DNA of 64,000 nt from Sulfitobacter albidus (GCF_018200035.1 NZ_CP073581.1:2910501-2974500); one strand, 5' to 3'; shown: positions 1 to 9,145, counted from the stretch's first letter. The notes: generated from the sequence alone by a model not told the origin. Translations and numbers: made by a program.

Positions 1-1
1 C

Positions 2-514
2 AAGCTGGGCACGCACGCCGTACCGCCGCTGGTCGGACGCGCGGTCATCCTCGACATGGCCGCCCACGCGGGCGTTGAAGTGATGGAAGCCGGCGCGCAT
101 TTTGGCGAGGCCGAGATTACGGCGGCGGCCGAGGCGCAGGGCGTCGAGATGCGCGAGGGCGACATCATCCTGTTCCACACCGGCTGGACCGAAGGCATGC
201 TGGAAAGCAATCCGACCGCCTGGGGCAGCTCTGAACCGGGGCTGAACAACGCAGGCGCCGAATACATCGCCTCGCTGAACCCGATGGCCGTGGGCGCGGA
301 TACCTGGGGATTGGAGCCGATTCCGGCACCGGACGGGGACAAGGTGTTCTACGGCCACGTCACCCTGTTGAAAGACAACGGGATCTACATCCTTGAGACG
401 ATGAACGTCGGCCCCCTGCTGCGCGAGGGCGTCAATGAGTTCATGTTCGTGCTGGGCCAACCCCGGATCGTGGGCACCGTTCAGGCGATGATCAATCCGG
501 TCGCGCTGTACTGA
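2..514 (+). CDS. Cyclase family protein (kynurenine formamidase-like), C-terminal part
   Basis: The reading frame is open from base 2, so this is the 3' part of a gene that begins before the window; the ATG at 56 is internal. The visible 170 residues match the C-terminal half of the cyclase/kynurenine formamidase superfamily: a segment starting KLGTHAVPPL at the cut edge, then GDIILFHTGW, GADTWGLEP and a closing ETMNVGPL segment. Family members are metal-dependent amide hydrolases or lactone cyclases. The metal-binding HxGTHxDxPxH region would lie upstream and is not visible, so the substrate cannot be assigned. The gene ends at TGA 512-514 and converges on ilvE across a strong hairpin. Confidence 0.8.
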   Translation, partial: KLGTHAVPPLVGRAVILDMAAHAGVEVMEAGAHFGEAEITAAAEAQGVEMREGDIILFHTGWTEGMLESNPTAWGSSEPGLNNAGAEYIASLNPMAVGADTWGLEPIPAPDGDKVFYGHVTLLKDNGIYILETMNVGPLLREGVNEFMFVLGQPRIVGTVQAMINPVALY

Positions 515-551
515 CAGTTCAGGTTTTGCGCCGTCCTTCGGGCGCCGCCAC

Positions 552-584
552 GGGGCCAGCCGGTTCTGCGATCCGGCTGGCCCC
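552..584. terminator. Bidirectional hairpin terminator between cyclase gene and ilvE
   Basis: A perfect 12-bp inverted repeat (GGGGCCAGCCGG at 552-563, CCGGCTGGCCCC at 573-584) with a 9-nt loop lies in the 81-bp gap between two convergent genes. There is no long T-tract on either side, but the position fits a shared terminator. Confidence 0.7.
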
Positions 585-595
585 TCAAGCACGCA

Positions 596-1465
596 TTAGC
601 TGCGCACCAATTTCTCATACGCTTCCGCAATCTCCCGCGTCAGCGCGCCCACCTCGAACGTGTAGTCGCCAATCTGGCCCACCGGCGTGACCTCGGCGGC
701 GGTGCCGGTCAGCCAGCACTGCTCGAACCCGCTCAGCTCTTCGGGCATGATGTGACGCTCGTGCACGGTGATGCCTCGATCGCGCAGCATGCCGATCACC
801 GTCTGCCGCGTGATCCCGTTGAGAAAACAATCAGGATCGGGCGTGTGCACCTCCCCGTCTTTCACGAAAAAGATATTCGCCCCCGTCGCCTCGGCCACAT
901 AACCGCGATGATCGTACATCATCGCGTCCGAACACCCCTTGGCCTCTGCCGCATGTTTGGACATGGTGCAGATCATGTAGAGGCCCGCCGCCTTTGCGTG
1001 GCTCGGGATCGTCTCGGGGCTGGGGCGTTTCCATTTGGAAATATCAAGCTTGGCACCCTTCATCTTGGCGTCGCCGTAATAAGCGCCCCACTCCCACGCG
1101 GCGATGGCCACGCGCACAGGATTCTTGGCTGAGGCCACGCCCATATCCTCGCCCGCGCCGCGCCAGGCAATTGCGCGCACGTAGGCGTCCTGCAGACCCG
1201 AATCCTTGAGCACCAGAGCCTTGGCCGCCTCAAGCTCATCAATCGAATAGGGGATCTCGAAATCGATCATCTGGGCGGAGCGTTTCAGACGCTCGGAGTG
1301 TTCGCGGCTCTTGAAGATCTTGCCGTTATACGCACGCTCCCCCTCGAACACCGACGAGGCGTAGTGCATCGCGTGGGTCAGGATATGCACATTGGCCTCG
1401 CGCCACGGCACCATCTCGCCGTCCATCCAGATGTGCCCGTCCCGATCGTCGTATGCTCCGGCCAT
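596..1465 (-). CDS. ilvE: Branched-chain amino acid aminotransferase
   Basis: This is a 289-residue class IV PLP aminotransferase that would make valine, leucine and isoleucine from their 2-oxo acids with glutamate as donor, in the cytoplasm. Visible family signatures are GEMVPWREANVHILTHAMHY near the N-terminus, SVFEGERAYNG, the lysine-bearing stretch IPSHAKAAGLYMICTMSK, EATGANIFFVKDGEVHTP and FLNGITRQTVIGML. I chose the ATG at 1465 rather than the upstream one at 1519 because GGGAGG lies 7 nt before it and the extra 18 residues are not family-like. The gene is divergent from petP with a 175-bp shared upstream region. Confidence 0.93.
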   Translation of the reverse strand: MAGAYDDRDGHIWMDGEMVPWREANVHILTHAMHYASSVFEGERAYNGKIFKSREHSERLKRSAQMIDFEIPYSIDELEAAKALVLKDSGLQDAYVRAIAWRGAGEDMGVASAKNPVRVAIAAWEWGAYYGDAKMKGAKLDISKWKRPSPETIPSHAKAAGLYMICTMSKHAAEAKGCSDAMMYDHRGYVAEATGANIFFVKDGEVHTPDPDCFLNGITRQTVIGMLRDRGITVHERHIMPEELSGFEQCWLTGTAAEVTPVGQIGDYTFEVGALTREIAEAYEKLVRS

Positions 1466-1640
1466 TGCATGCCCTCCCACTGTGGCGCCCGCGCGCCTGA
1501 ATTTCCGAATGTTGCGCAAATTAGGTCCGAATAGGACATTTAGTTACGCAAAACCTGCGTAGGCCTAGCCTTTCACTCTTGGAGTGTCAACAACACTGAC
1601 ATAAACTCTGCAAAAGACAAAAGGCCGCGAGGAGCCTACG

Positions 1641-2150
1641 ATGAACAGGCGAACATCCGGAACGGCGCGCGGCGAGGCGCTGTTGTTCCTGACCGACGAA
1701 CAACTGCGGCAGGGGATCGAGGCGATGTTCTTTGCCTACCGCGGGTTTACCGCCGATCCGGATCGGATCCTTGCCGATATGGCCTACGGACGGGCGCACC
1801 ACCGTGCGATCCACTTCATCCATCGCGCGCCGGGCACGACGGTCAACAACCTGCTCAACATCCTCGGCGTGACCAAACAATCGCTCAACCGTGTCTTGCG
1901 CACGCTGATTTCCGATGGTCTGGTGGAAAGCAAGGTCGGACGCCACGACAAACGCGAACGGCACCTGCACCTCACCGACGCGGGTCGTGCGCTGGAGCAA
2001 ACCCTGTCCGACGCCCAGCGCGCCCGTATGCGTGCGGCCTTCCGCGACGCAGGGCCAGAGGCCGTCGCAGGGTTCCGCACAGTGCTGGAGGCGATGATGG
2101 ACACCGAAATGCGCGCCACTTACGCGCGACTGAGGGATAGCGGATCATGA
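1641..2150 (+). CDS. petP: MarR family transcriptional regulator (PetP-like)
   Basis: This is a 169-residue winged-helix regulator. The central part reads APGTTVNNLLNILGVTKQSL, followed by a recognition helix and the wing GLVESKVGRHDKRERHLHLT, which is typical of MarR proteins. GAGGAG precedes the ATG by 6-7 nt. The 3' end overlaps the next gene by 4 nt (ATGA). A MarR gene directly coupled to an OmpR response regulator matches the petP-petR pair described in Rhodobacter capsulatus, where it is required for cytochrome bc1 expression. The name rests on this arrangement, so the function in this organism is inference. Confidence 0.8.
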   Translation: MNRRTSGTARGEALLFLTDEQLRQGIEAMFFAYRGFTADPDRILADMAYGRAHHRAIHFIHRAPGTTVNNLLNILGVTKQSLNRVLRTLISDGLVESKVGRHDKRERHLHLTDAGRALEQTLSDAQRARMRAAFRDAGPEAVAGFRTVLEAMMDTEMRATYARLRDSGS

Positions 2151-2848
2151 CTGCACCAGACGCCCACCTGCTGATCGTCGACGACGACGAACGCATCCGC
2201 ACCCTGCTTAAGAAATTTCTGATGCGGCACGGATTTCTGGTGACGGCGGCGCGCGATGCGGCCCACGCGCGCCGGGTACTGTCGGGGCTGGATTTCGACA
2301 TGCTGATCCTTGACGTGATGATGCCCGGCGAGGATGGGCTGAGCCTCACGCGCGATCTGCGCACGCAAATGAGCACGCCGATCCTGCTGCTCACCGCCAA
2401 GGGCGAGACAGACAACCGCATCGAGGGGCTGGAGGCCGGCGCCGACGACTACCTGCCCAAACCGTTCGAGCCCAAGGAGCTGTTGCTGCGCATCAACGCC
2501 ATCCTGCGCCGCATGCCCGAGGCCGACGCGGGTGAGACCGCGCCAAAGGTGCTGTCGCTCGGGCCCATCCGCTATGACATCGACCGTGGTGAGCTGTGGC
2601 AGGGCGAGGATCTGGTGCGTCTGACGGCCACCGAAATCCAGCTGATGAAGATCTTTGCCGCCCGCCCGGGTGAGGCGCTGAGCCGCTCGAACCTTGTCGA
2701 GGAGTTGGGGCGCGACCGGGGACAGGCGCAGGAGCGCGCGGTCGACGTGCAGATCACCCGCCTGCGCCGCAAGCTTGAGGCCGACCCGAAGCAGCCCCGC
2801 TATCTGCAAACGGTGCGCGGCGCGGGCTACATGCTTGCCCCCGACTGA
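2147..2848 (+). CDS. petR: OmpR-family response regulator (PetR-like)
   Basis: This 233-residue protein has a receiver domain (about residues 7-118) with the acidic pair in LLIVDDDERIRTLL, the phosphoacceptor Asp in MLILDVMMPGEDG, the Thr switch in ILLLTAKG and the conserved Lys in YLPKPFEP. A C-terminal winged-helix DNA-binding domain follows (about 135-230), ending VQITRLRRKLE and YLQTVRGAGYML. It is translationally coupled to the MarR gene through ATGA. No cognate histidine kinase is adjacent, as for PetR in Rhodobacter. The kinase partner and targets cannot be read from this window. Confidence 0.85.
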   Translation: MTAPDAHLLIVDDDERIRTLLKKFLMRHGFLVTAARDAAHARRVLSGLDFDMLILDVMMPGEDGLSLTRDLRTQMSTPILLLTAKGETDNRIEGLEAGADDYLPKPFEPKELLLRINAILRRMPEADAGETAPKVLSLGPIRYDIDRGELWQGEDLVRLTATEIQLMKIFAARPGEALSRSNLVEELGRDRGQAQERAVDVQITRLRRKLEADPKQPRYLQTVRGAGYMLAPD

Positions 2849-2917
2849 CGCGCGCCGGGTGGCATCCCGCCGCGCCCGCGTCTATGGTCGGCGCACGAAC
2901 GAACAGCGAGGCCCCCG

Positions 2918-3160
2918 ATGACGGATACAGCAATTGACGAGATGAGCTTTGAGGCCGCTATGGCCGAGCTTGAAAAGGTGTTGGGCCAACTGGAACGCGG
3001 CGATGTGGCGCTCGACGAATCGATCACCCTTTACGAGCGCGGTGCCGCCCTGAAAAAGCGCTGTGAGACAAAGCTGAAGGAAGCCGAGGAAAAAGTCGCG
3101 GCGATCACGCTGGACGGCGACGGCACTCCCCAAGGGCTCAAGCCGGTCGAAGGGCTGTAG
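2918..3160 (+). CDS. xseB: Exodeoxyribonuclease VII small subunit
   Basis: This 80-residue protein is the usual size for XseB, which with XseA degrades single-stranded DNA bidirectionally to oligonucleotides. The characteristic core is visible: [20 protein letters not shown], then [19 protein letters not shown] and a helical tail [12 protein letters not shown]. The stop lies 2 nt before the ispA ATG, so xseB, ispA and dxs form one transcription unit, an order common in alphaproteobacteria. Confidence 0.92.
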   Translation: MTDTAIDEMSFEAAMAELEKVLGQLERGDVALDESITLYERGAALKKRCETKLKEAEEKVAAITLDGDGTPQGLKPVEGL

Positions 3161-3162
3161 CG

Positions 3163-4014
3163 ATGTCCGCGTTTCCCGCAGCCCTCGCGGCGGCGGCACA
3201 GGCCGCGCGGGCCGAAATCACAGGAGCACTTTCGGGGCTCGACAATCCTATTGCAGACGCGATGCGCTATGCCACCGACGGCGGCAAAGGGCTGCGCGGG
3301 TTTCTGGTGATGGAAAGCGCGCGACTGCACGGCGTCGTGGTTGAGCGCGCGAGCCTCGCCGCCGGCGCCATCGAAGCGTTGCACGCCTATTCGCTGGTGC
3401 ACGACGATCTGCCCTGCATGGACGACGACGATCTGCGACGGGGCCAGCCCACCGTGCACCGCCGCTGGGACGAGGCGACCGCCGTTCTGGCCGGGGACGC
3501 CCTGCAAACCCTTGCGTTCGAACTTGTTGCGCGCACCGACGCGCCCGCACTGGTGCTGACGCTCGCACAGGCTTCCGGCGTGCGCGGCATGGTCGGGGGA
3601 CAAGCGCTCGACATCGCGGCAGAGACGGCAAGCGCGCCGCTCACGCTCGACGAGATCACCGTGCTGCAAGCGGGCAAGACCGGCGCGCTGATCGAATGGT
3701 CCGCCATGGCCGGGCCGCGTCTGGCGGGCGATGATCCCACGGCGCTGGGTGGTTATGCCCGCGATCTGGGTCTCGCTTTTCAGATCGCCGATGATATTCT
3801 CGACGTCGAAGGCGACGCCGCCACCGTGGGCAAAGCCACCGGCAAGGACGCCGACGCGGGCAAAGCCACATTCGTGTCGCTGCTGGGCCTTACGGCGGCC
3901 AAGGCCCGCGCGCAGGATCTGGTGGACAGGGCCTGTGACGCGCTATCTGCCTACGGACAGGACGCGGATACCTTGCGCGATGCCGCGCGGTTCGTCGTGA
4001 ACCGCAAGAGTTAG
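3163..4014 (+). CDS. ispA: Polyprenyl synthetase, probable farnesyl diphosphate synthase
   Basis: This is a 283-residue short-chain trans-prenyltransferase that condenses IPP with DMAPP and GPP to FPP. Both aspartate-rich motifs are present: LVHDDLPCMDDDDLRRGQPT (first) and FQIADDILDVEGD (second), plus GGKGLRGFLV for the substrate pyrophosphate. Length and motif spacing fit bacterial IspA. The exact product chain length (GPP, FPP or GGPP) is not settled by the sequence alone. It lies between xseB and dxs. Confidence 0.9.
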   Translation: MSAFPAALAAAAQAARAEITGALSGLDNPIADAMRYATDGGKGLRGFLVMESARLHGVVVERASLAAGAIEALHAYSLVHDDLPCMDDDDLRRGQPTVHRRWDEATAVLAGDALQTLAFELVARTDAPALVLTLAQASGVRGMVGGQALDIAAETASAPLTLDEITVLQAGKTGALIEWSAMAGPRLAGDDPTALGGYARDLGLAFQIADDILDVEGDAATVGKATGKDADAGKATFVSLLGLTAAKARAQDLVDRACDALSAYGQDADTLRDAARFVVNRKS

Positions 4015-4023
4015 GATAGTGAC

Positions 4024-5952
4024 ATGACCGACACCCCAAAGACGCCCCTGCTCGACCGTGTTCAGCGCCCTGCCGATCTCAAGGGCATGTCAGACCGTGA
4101 GCTCACACAGCTCGCGCACGAGCTGCGGGCCGAAACAATTTCGGCCGTGTCGGTCACCGGCGGCCACCTCGGCGCCGGTCTGGGCGTGGTCGAGCTGACC
4201 GTGGCGCTGCACGCGGTGTTCGACACCCCGCGGGACAAGCTGATCTGGGACGTCGGCCACCAGTGCTATCCTCACAAGATCCTGACCGAACGCCGCGACC
4301 GTATCCGCACCCTGCGGATGAAAGACGGGCTGTCGGGCTTCACCAAGCGCAAGGAGTCTCCCTACGATCCGTTTGGGGCGGCGCATAGCTCTACCTCGAT
4401 CTCCGCCGCGCTCGGCTTTGCCGTGGCGCGTGATCTGGGCGGCGTGGTGCCCGAGGGCCTCGGCGACGCGATCGCGGTGATCGGTGATGGCTCCATGTCG
4501 GCGGGCATGGCCTATGAGGCGATGAACAACGCGGGCCATCTGAAAAAACGCATGATCGTGATCCTCAACGATAACGAGATGTCCATCGCCCCGCCCGTGG
4601 GCGCGATGTCGAGCTATCTGTCCCGCCTCTACGCCGAAGAGCCGTTTCAAGAGCTGAAATCCGCCGCCAAGGGCGCGGTCTCCCTGCTGCCCGAACCCTT
4701 CCGCGAGGGCGCCAAACGGGCCAAGGATATGCTCAAGGGCATGACCGTTGGTGGGACGCTTTTTGAACAGCTCGGCTTTTCCTACCTTGGCCCCATCGAC
4801 GGGCACGACATGGATCAGTTGTTGCCCGTGCTGCGCACCGTCAAGGCGCGCGCGACCGGTCCGATCCTGATCCACGTGCTGACCAAAAAGGGCAAAGGCT
4901 ACGCCCCCGCCGAAGCCGCCCGCGACCGGGGCCATGCCACGGCCAAATTCGACGTCGTGACCGGCGCGCAAAAGAAATCGCCCAGCAACGCACCCAGCTA
5001 TACCCGTGTCTTTGCCGACAGCCTGCTGGAAGAAGCCGCCCGTGACGACAAAATCTGCGCCGTGACCGCCGCCATGCCGGACGGCACCGGCCTCAACCTT
5101 TTTGCCGAACGCTACCCCTCGCGGTGCTTTGATGTAGGCATTGCCGAACAACACGGCGTGACCTTTTCCGCCGCGCTTGCCGCCGGCGGGATGAAACCGT
5201 TTTGCGCGATGTATTCGACCTTCCTGCAACGCGGCTACGATCAGGTCGTGCACGATGTGGCGATCCAGCGCCTGCCCGTGCGCTTTGCCATCGACCGCGC
5301 GGGTCTGGTGGGCGCCGACGGCGCCACGCATGCGGGGTCATTCGATGTGGCGTATCTTGCCAATCTGCCGGGGTTTGTGGTCATGGCCGCCGCCGATGAG
5401 GCAGAGCTGAAACACATGGTAGCCACCGCCGCCGCCCATGACGACGGGCCCATCGCCTTCCGCTTTCCGCGCGGCGAAGGCAACGGCGTCGAGATGCCCG
5501 AGCGGGGCGAAGTTCTGGAAATCGGCAAGGGGCGGATGATCGCGCAGGGCGCGCGCGTCGCGATCCTGTCGTTCGGCACCCGTCTCGCCGAGGTGCAAAA
5601 GGCCGCTGAAGCGCTGGCGGCCAAGGGCATCACCCCCACCATCGCCGACGCCCGTTTCGCCAAACCGCTGGATCGCGACCTGATCCTGGGCCTTGCCGCG
5701 GATCACGAGGCGCTCATCACCGTCGAAGAAGGCGCTGTCGGTGGCTTTGGCAGCCATGTGGCGCAGCTATTGGCGGACGCGGGCGTGTTCGATCACGGCC
5801 TCAAATACCGCTCGATGGTGCTGCCCGATACCTTCATCGATCAGGCGTCCCCCGCCGATATGTACGCCGTCGCCGGCATGAACGCCGCCGAGATCGAGGC
5901 AAAGGTGCTCGATACCCTCGGCATCGCGCAGATCGGATCGCAGCGGGCCTAG
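4024..5952 (+). CDS. dxs: 1-deoxy-D-xylulose-5-phosphate synthase
   Basis: This 642-residue thiamine diphosphate enzyme joins pyruvate and glyceraldehyde-3-phosphate to DXP, the first step of the MEP isoprenoid pathway. Markers include [35 protein letters not shown], the TPP-binding [18 protein letters not shown] with ILNDNEMSI, and the transketolase-like pyrimidine domain ([33 protein letters not shown]). The C-terminal transketolase domain follows from about residue 490. Full length matches the family. It starts 9 nt after ispA and is followed by a GC-rich hairpin. Confidence 0.96.
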   Translation: MTDTPKTPLLDRVQRPADLKGMSDRELTQLAHELRAETISAVSVTGGHLGAGLGVVELTVALHAVFDTPRDKLIWDVGHQCYPHKILTERRDRIRTLRMKDGLSGFTKRKESPYDPFGAAHSSTSISAALGFAVARDLGGVVPEGLGDAIAVIGDGSMSAGMAYEAMNNAGHLKKRMIVILNDNEMSIAPPVGAMSSYLSRLYAEEPFQELKSAAKGAVSLLPEPFREGAKRAKDMLKGMTVGGTLFEQLGFSYLGPIDGHDMDQLLPVLRTVKARATGPILIHVLTKKGKGYAPAEAARDRGHATAKFDVVTGAQKKSPSNAPSYTRVFADSLLEEAARDDKICAVTAAMPDGTGLNLFAERYPSRCFDVGIAEQHGVTFSAALAAGGMKPFCAMYSTFLQRGYDQVVHDVAIQRLPVRFAIDRAGLVGADGATHAGSFDVAYLANLPGFVVMAAADEAELKHMVATAAAHDDGPIAFRFPRGEGNGVEMPERGEVLEIGKGRMIAQGARVAILSFGTRLAEVQKAAEALAAKGITPTIADARFAKPLDRDLILGLAADHEALITVEEGAVGGFGSHVAQLLADAGVFDHGLKYRSMVLPDTFIDQASPADMYAVAGMNAAEIEAKVLDTLGIAQIGSQRA

Positions 5953-5961
5953 AACGCGAAA

Positions 5962-5991
5962 CCCCGCGAGGACCTTTCGGCTGTCGCGGGG
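5962..5991 (+). terminator. Hairpin after dxs
   Basis: The inverted repeat CCCCGCGA (5962-5969) and TCGCGGGG (5984-5991) begins 10 nt after the dxs stop. It is followed by CTCTACC rather than a T-run, so it is a plausible but not textbook terminator. Confidence 0.55.
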
Positions 5992-6129
5992 CTCTACCAA
6001 ATTGGAAGCTTCAGTTTGCTTCCGACATGGAACACGTGTACCTTCGACAAGCAAATGTCAACTCAAAGTTGACACAGAAACTAATCTATGCTGACAAATT
6101 GTGTAAGCTGATTCCTTTGGAACTAGATA

Positions 6130-6756
6130 TTGTATTCCTCAATTGAAGCATGTGTCTCATCGGCGCGCCTTGCGACCTATCGGCTGAAATCTGGGTTCGA
6201 CGAACAGCGCGCTCTTGATCTCTATTACTGGAATATGGAGATTTCGGCATCTTTCTATCCTCTTCTCGCGTCCGTCGAAGTCTGCCTCAGAAACATCATT
6301 TTGCGACGTATGATAGAACGTTTTGGTGAGATGTGGTGGGCAAACGAGGCACTGTACGCTCTTCTGCAACCGAAGGGAAAAGGCATTTTATTGCGCGCGA
6401 GCAGGGAAATTGAAAAGCGCGGCAACGTACCCGACTCAGGACGTATGGTAGCAGAACTCAGTTTCGGATTTTGGACGAATATGTTGCTCCCAAAATATGA
6501 CGCTGTTATCTGGTCGGCCTTCAACGAAACATTTAAAAGACTACCCCATGGCAAATCGAGGGGCGACCTTTTTGATCGCGCGACGCGCATTCGGGAACTC
6601 AGAAATCGCATTTCCCATCATGAACCAATCATCGGTCGAAATTTGTCTCAGGATTATGCGGATACCATTGAGTTTCTCGGATGGCTTCATCCAGAAAAAG
6701 CGAAATGGCTACGCCCAAGGCTAAGCATCATGTCTACCCTGCGAACACGGCCTTGA
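6130..6756 (+). CDS. Abi-like HEPN-domain protein
   Basis: This 208-residue protein resembles the Abi-like (abortive-infection) family. The N-terminus carries the typical DEQRALDLYYWNMEISASFY and VEVCLRNIILRRM helices. Near the C-terminus IRELRNRISHHEPI contains the RN-x3-H (Rx4-6H) signature of HEPN RNases. A stop codon at 6124 precedes the first start in frame, so translation must begin at TTG 6130 or later, and the family-like N-terminus favours the TTG. Codon use and base composition are visibly more AT-rich than in the flanking dxs and channel genes, which suggests acquisition by transfer. No antitoxin gene is adjacent. Whether it acts against phages is unknown. Confidence 0.7.
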   Translation: MYSSIEACVSSARLATYRLKSGFDEQRALDLYYWNMEISASFYPLLASVEVCLRNIILRRMIERFGEMWWANEALYALLQPKGKGILLRASREIEKRGNVPDSGRMVAELSFGFWTNMLLPKYDAVIWSAFNETFKRLPHGKSRGDLFDRATRIRELRNRISHHEPIIGRNLSQDYADTIEFLGWLHPEKAKWLRPRLSIMSTLRTRP

Positions 6757-6761
6757 GCATG

Positions 6762-7562
6762 TTAATCCTTTTTCGCGGCGATCAGCGCGTCCAGCTTGGC
6801 TTCCACGGCGGCAAGCTTTTCCTGCACGTCGGCGCGGTAGGCATCCGTCGCCTCGACCGTTTCTTCCTGATGGGCGTCCTGCATCGAGTTCACGATCAAA
6901 CCGACCAACAGGTTCACCACGGCGAATGTTGTAACCAGAATGAACGGCAGGAAGAACATCCACGCCAGCGGGTAGACCTCCATGACGGGGCGCACGATCC
7001 CCATCGACCAGCTCTCAAGCGTCATCACCTGAAACAGTGTATATCCCGAGCGCCCCAGCGTGCCGAACCATTCCGGGAAGGCAAAGCCGAACAGCTTGGT
7101 CGCCATCACGGCGCCGATGTAGAAAATCAAAGCCATCAGCATGAATACCGATCCCATTCCCGGTAGGGCCGTCACCAGTCCTTCGACCACACGGCGCAGC
7201 TGCGGCGCGACCGACAACACGCGCAGCACCCGCAGGATGCGCAGCGCCCGCAGCGCCGAGAACCCCTGCGCCGCCGGCACCAGCGAGATGCCCACGATGA
7301 TGAAATCAAAGATGTTCCAGCCGTCGCGAAAGAACTTGCCCCGGAACACGAACAGCTTGGCTGCCAGCTCTGCCACAAAGATCGCAAGACAGATCTGATC
7401 CAGCAACAGGATCAACGCCCCCGCACGCCGCATCACCGCCGGAGAGGTCTCGAGCCCCAGAATGATCGCGTTGAACAGGATCACCGCCAGAATGAAATTG
7501 CGCACCCGTGCGGAGGCAAGGTGGCGGGCAAGGGTATCCGTCAGAGCCATCGTGAAATCCAT
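6762..7562 (-). CDS. Bacterial voltage-gated sodium channel (BacNav)
   Basis: This 266-residue, six-transmembrane ion channel subunit would assemble as a homotetramer in the inner membrane. The S4 voltage sensor shows regularly spaced arginines (RALRILRVLRVLSVAPQLRR). The pore loop has the selectivity filter TLESWSM, identical to that of the crystallised channel NavAb, and the following GIVRPVMEVYPLAWMFFLPF matches S6. The C-terminal tail (DVQEKLAAVEAKLDALIAAK) is a predicted coiled coil, as in NaChBac-type channels. A second start at 7550 has a somewhat better ribosome site (GGATGG 8 nt upstream). Sodium selectivity is inferred from the filter. Confidence 0.92.
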   Translation of the reverse strand: MDFTMALTDTLARHLASARVRNFILAVILFNAIILGLETSPAVMRRAGALILLLDQICLAIFVAELAAKLFVFRGKFFRDGWNIFDFIIVGISLVPAAQGFSALRALRILRVLRVLSVAPQLRRVVEGLVTALPGMGSVFMLMALIFYIGAVMATKLFGFAFPEWFGTLGRSGYTLFQVMTLESWSMGIVRPVMEVYPLAWMFFLPFILVTTFAVVNLLVGLIVNSMQDAHQEETVEATDAYRADVQEKLAAVEAKLDALIAAKKD

Positions 7563-7613
7563 CCAATGATTTGCGCCTATATGGCCGCTCGTCCCGTGCG
7601 CGACAAGGCGCCG

Positions 7614-8201
7614 CTACAGGACAATCCCAAGCGCCAGTATCATCGTCAGCGCGATCATGCCGTAACCTGCCAGCACAAACAGACCATCCCGACTGAACAG
7701 TCCAAAAACCAGCATCGCAACGGTTGCCGCACCAGTGGATGAGACGAACGGCAAAAACTCCAGCAGCGGCCACCCAAGCGGGATGATCACGCAGGCGAAC
7801 ATGGAGACCGGACGCAGGATCGGCCCCGACAGCCACAAAAGCCGGGGCCGCGTGTGGCGGTCGATAAATCCACAGGGCCTTCGCAGCCAGTCGAGAACAC
7901 TGCGCAGGCGCGCGGCCGGGATTTGCCGCCGCAGGATCACATCCGGCAACCACAACCTGCGACGTCCTGCCAGCGATTGCAGGGCGAGCAGAACGATGAT
8001 GATCGCACTCACTGTCGGCACCCCCGGCACACCGGAAAGGGGCGAAACCAGCAGGAGCGCGACAACCAATATGAACGGGATAAAGGACCGTTTTCCCATC
8101 GCCCGCGACAGATCGCGCACGCTGACGCGCTCCACCTCACCCGCCACACTTTCAAGTGCGTCGAGAAGATCGGTCAGGGGCTGGTCTAAATGAGGCGCCA
8201 T
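7614..8201 (-). CDS. exoD: ExoD-family membrane protein
   Basis: This 195-residue protein matches the exopolysaccharide synthesis ExoD family: a cytoplasmic N-terminus (LTDLLDALESV), the family stretch MGKRSFIPFILVVALLLVSP, PLSGVPGVPTVSAI and several membrane helices ending in GYGMIALTMILALGIVL. ExoD of Sinorhizobium meliloti affects exopolysaccharide production and alkali tolerance, but its biochemical role is not established. It starts 9 nt after the SDR gene stop, so the two are probably cotranscribed. The position at the edge of the polysaccharide region supports the assignment. Confidence 0.85.
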   Translation of the reverse strand: MAPHLDQPLTDLLDALESVAGEVERVSVRDLSRAMGKRSFIPFILVVALLLVSPLSGVPGVPTVSAIIIVLLALQSLAGRRRLWLPDVILRRQIPAARLRSVLDWLRRPCGFIDRHTRPRLLWLSGPILRPVSMFACVIIPLGWPLLEFLPFVSSTGAATVAMLVFGLFSRDGLFVLAGYGMIALTMILALGIVL

Positions 8202-8210
8202 CGGCAGGGC

Positions 8211-9065
8211 TCAGGGGTCTTTCTTCAAAAGGTCCGCAAGCCCCGTCCGGTAGTCCGCATACCGGGGCTGCCAACCCAACGCGTCCTTGATACGGTCGTT
8301 CCGTACCCGTTTGCTTTCGGCATAGAAACTCCGGGCCATCGGCGTCATCTCGGCAGTCTCGAAATCCACGGCGGGCGGCAGCGGCAGTCCCAAAAGCTCT
8401 GCCGCATGGGCGATGACATCCTGTGGCGGGGCCGGATCGTTATCACACAGGTTGTAAATCGCGCCGGGATCGGGCGCGGCAAGCGACAGATCCAGCGCAA
8501 GGGCGATATCCTCAACGTGGATCCGGCTGAAGACCTGCCCTTGCTTGATGATGCGGCGGGCGGTTCCTTTGCGCACCTTGGCAAACGGGCCGCGTCCGGG
8601 GCCGTAAATGCCCGCCAGCCGAAATATGTGAAGCGGCAGACCCTCGATCTCCCGCCACGCCGCCTCCGCCTCGACACGCGCCTGACCGCGCTTGGTCGCC
8701 GGGGTCAGGGCCGTATCCTCGTCGACCCAGCCACCGCCGTGATCGCCGTAGACGCCCGTGGTAGAAAGATACCCGACCCAGCGCAGCGCGGACGCCCTGC
8801 GGACAAACACATCACGGTACGCGTCCAGCACTGGATCGCCCCCGGCGCCCGGTGCCGCGGAAAGCAGCACGTGCGGCATCTCTTCGATCAGGGGGGTCAG
8901 ATCGGTACCCGGCCATAGCACCGGCGCAACACCGGTCTGGGCGATTCCGGCTATATTGTCCGCTGAGCGGGTCGTACCGATAATCTCCCAACCCAACGGT
9001 ACCAATCGCCCCGCAAGCGCCCGCGCGCTGAATCCGTGACCGATTGACAACAATCGCTTTTGCAT
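8211..9065 (-). CDS. SDR/NAD-dependent epimerase family protein (YeeZ-like)
   Basis: This 284-residue protein belongs to the atypical extended SDR group resembling YeeZ. The N-terminal nucleotide-binding turn is LLSIGHGFSARALAGRL, a variant of GxxGxxG. Later segments are WVGYLSTTGVYGDHGGGWVD, HIFRLAGIYGPGRGPF and SRIHVEDIALALDLSL. The long upstream extension of the frame is rejected because an AGGA site lies 6 nt before the ATG at 9065 and the homology begins there. The substrate is unknown. It is followed closely by exoD. Confidence 0.82.
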   Translation of the reverse strand: MQKRLLSIGHGFSARALAGRLVPLGWEIIGTTRSADNIAGIAQTGVAPVLWPGTDLTPLIEEMPHVLLSAAPGAGGDPVLDAYRDVFVRRASALRWVGYLSTTGVYGDHGGGWVDEDTALTPATKRGQARVEAEAAWREIEGLPLHIFRLAGIYGPGRGPFAKVRKGTARRIIKQGQVFSRIHVEDIALALDLSLAAPDPGAIYNLCDNDPAPPQDVIAHAAELLGLPLPPAVDFETAEMTPMARSFYAESKRVRNDRIKDALGWQPRYADYRTGLADLLKKDP

Positions 9066-9116
9066 GTCGATCCTGCCCTGAACGCTGCGACCATATACAT
9101 GGTCCCCGAACGAAAA

Positions 9117-9145
9117 TGGCCTCCCCTGCGCCGCAGGGAAGGCCA
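9117..9145 (-). terminator. Terminator after the YjbE-like gene
   Basis: Read on the minus strand, GGCCTTCCCTGCG and CGCAGGGGAGGCC form a near-perfect hairpin followed by ATTTTCG. It lies about 25 nt beyond the stop of the small exported protein gene and separates it from the downstream SDR gene. Confidence 0.75.

Noticed and set aside
4090..5331. A 413-codon open frame antisense to dxs
   Set aside because: It lies wholly opposite a certain gene, has the histidine/arginine-rich composition of antisense frames in high-GC DNA, and has no ribosome site or recognisable domain.
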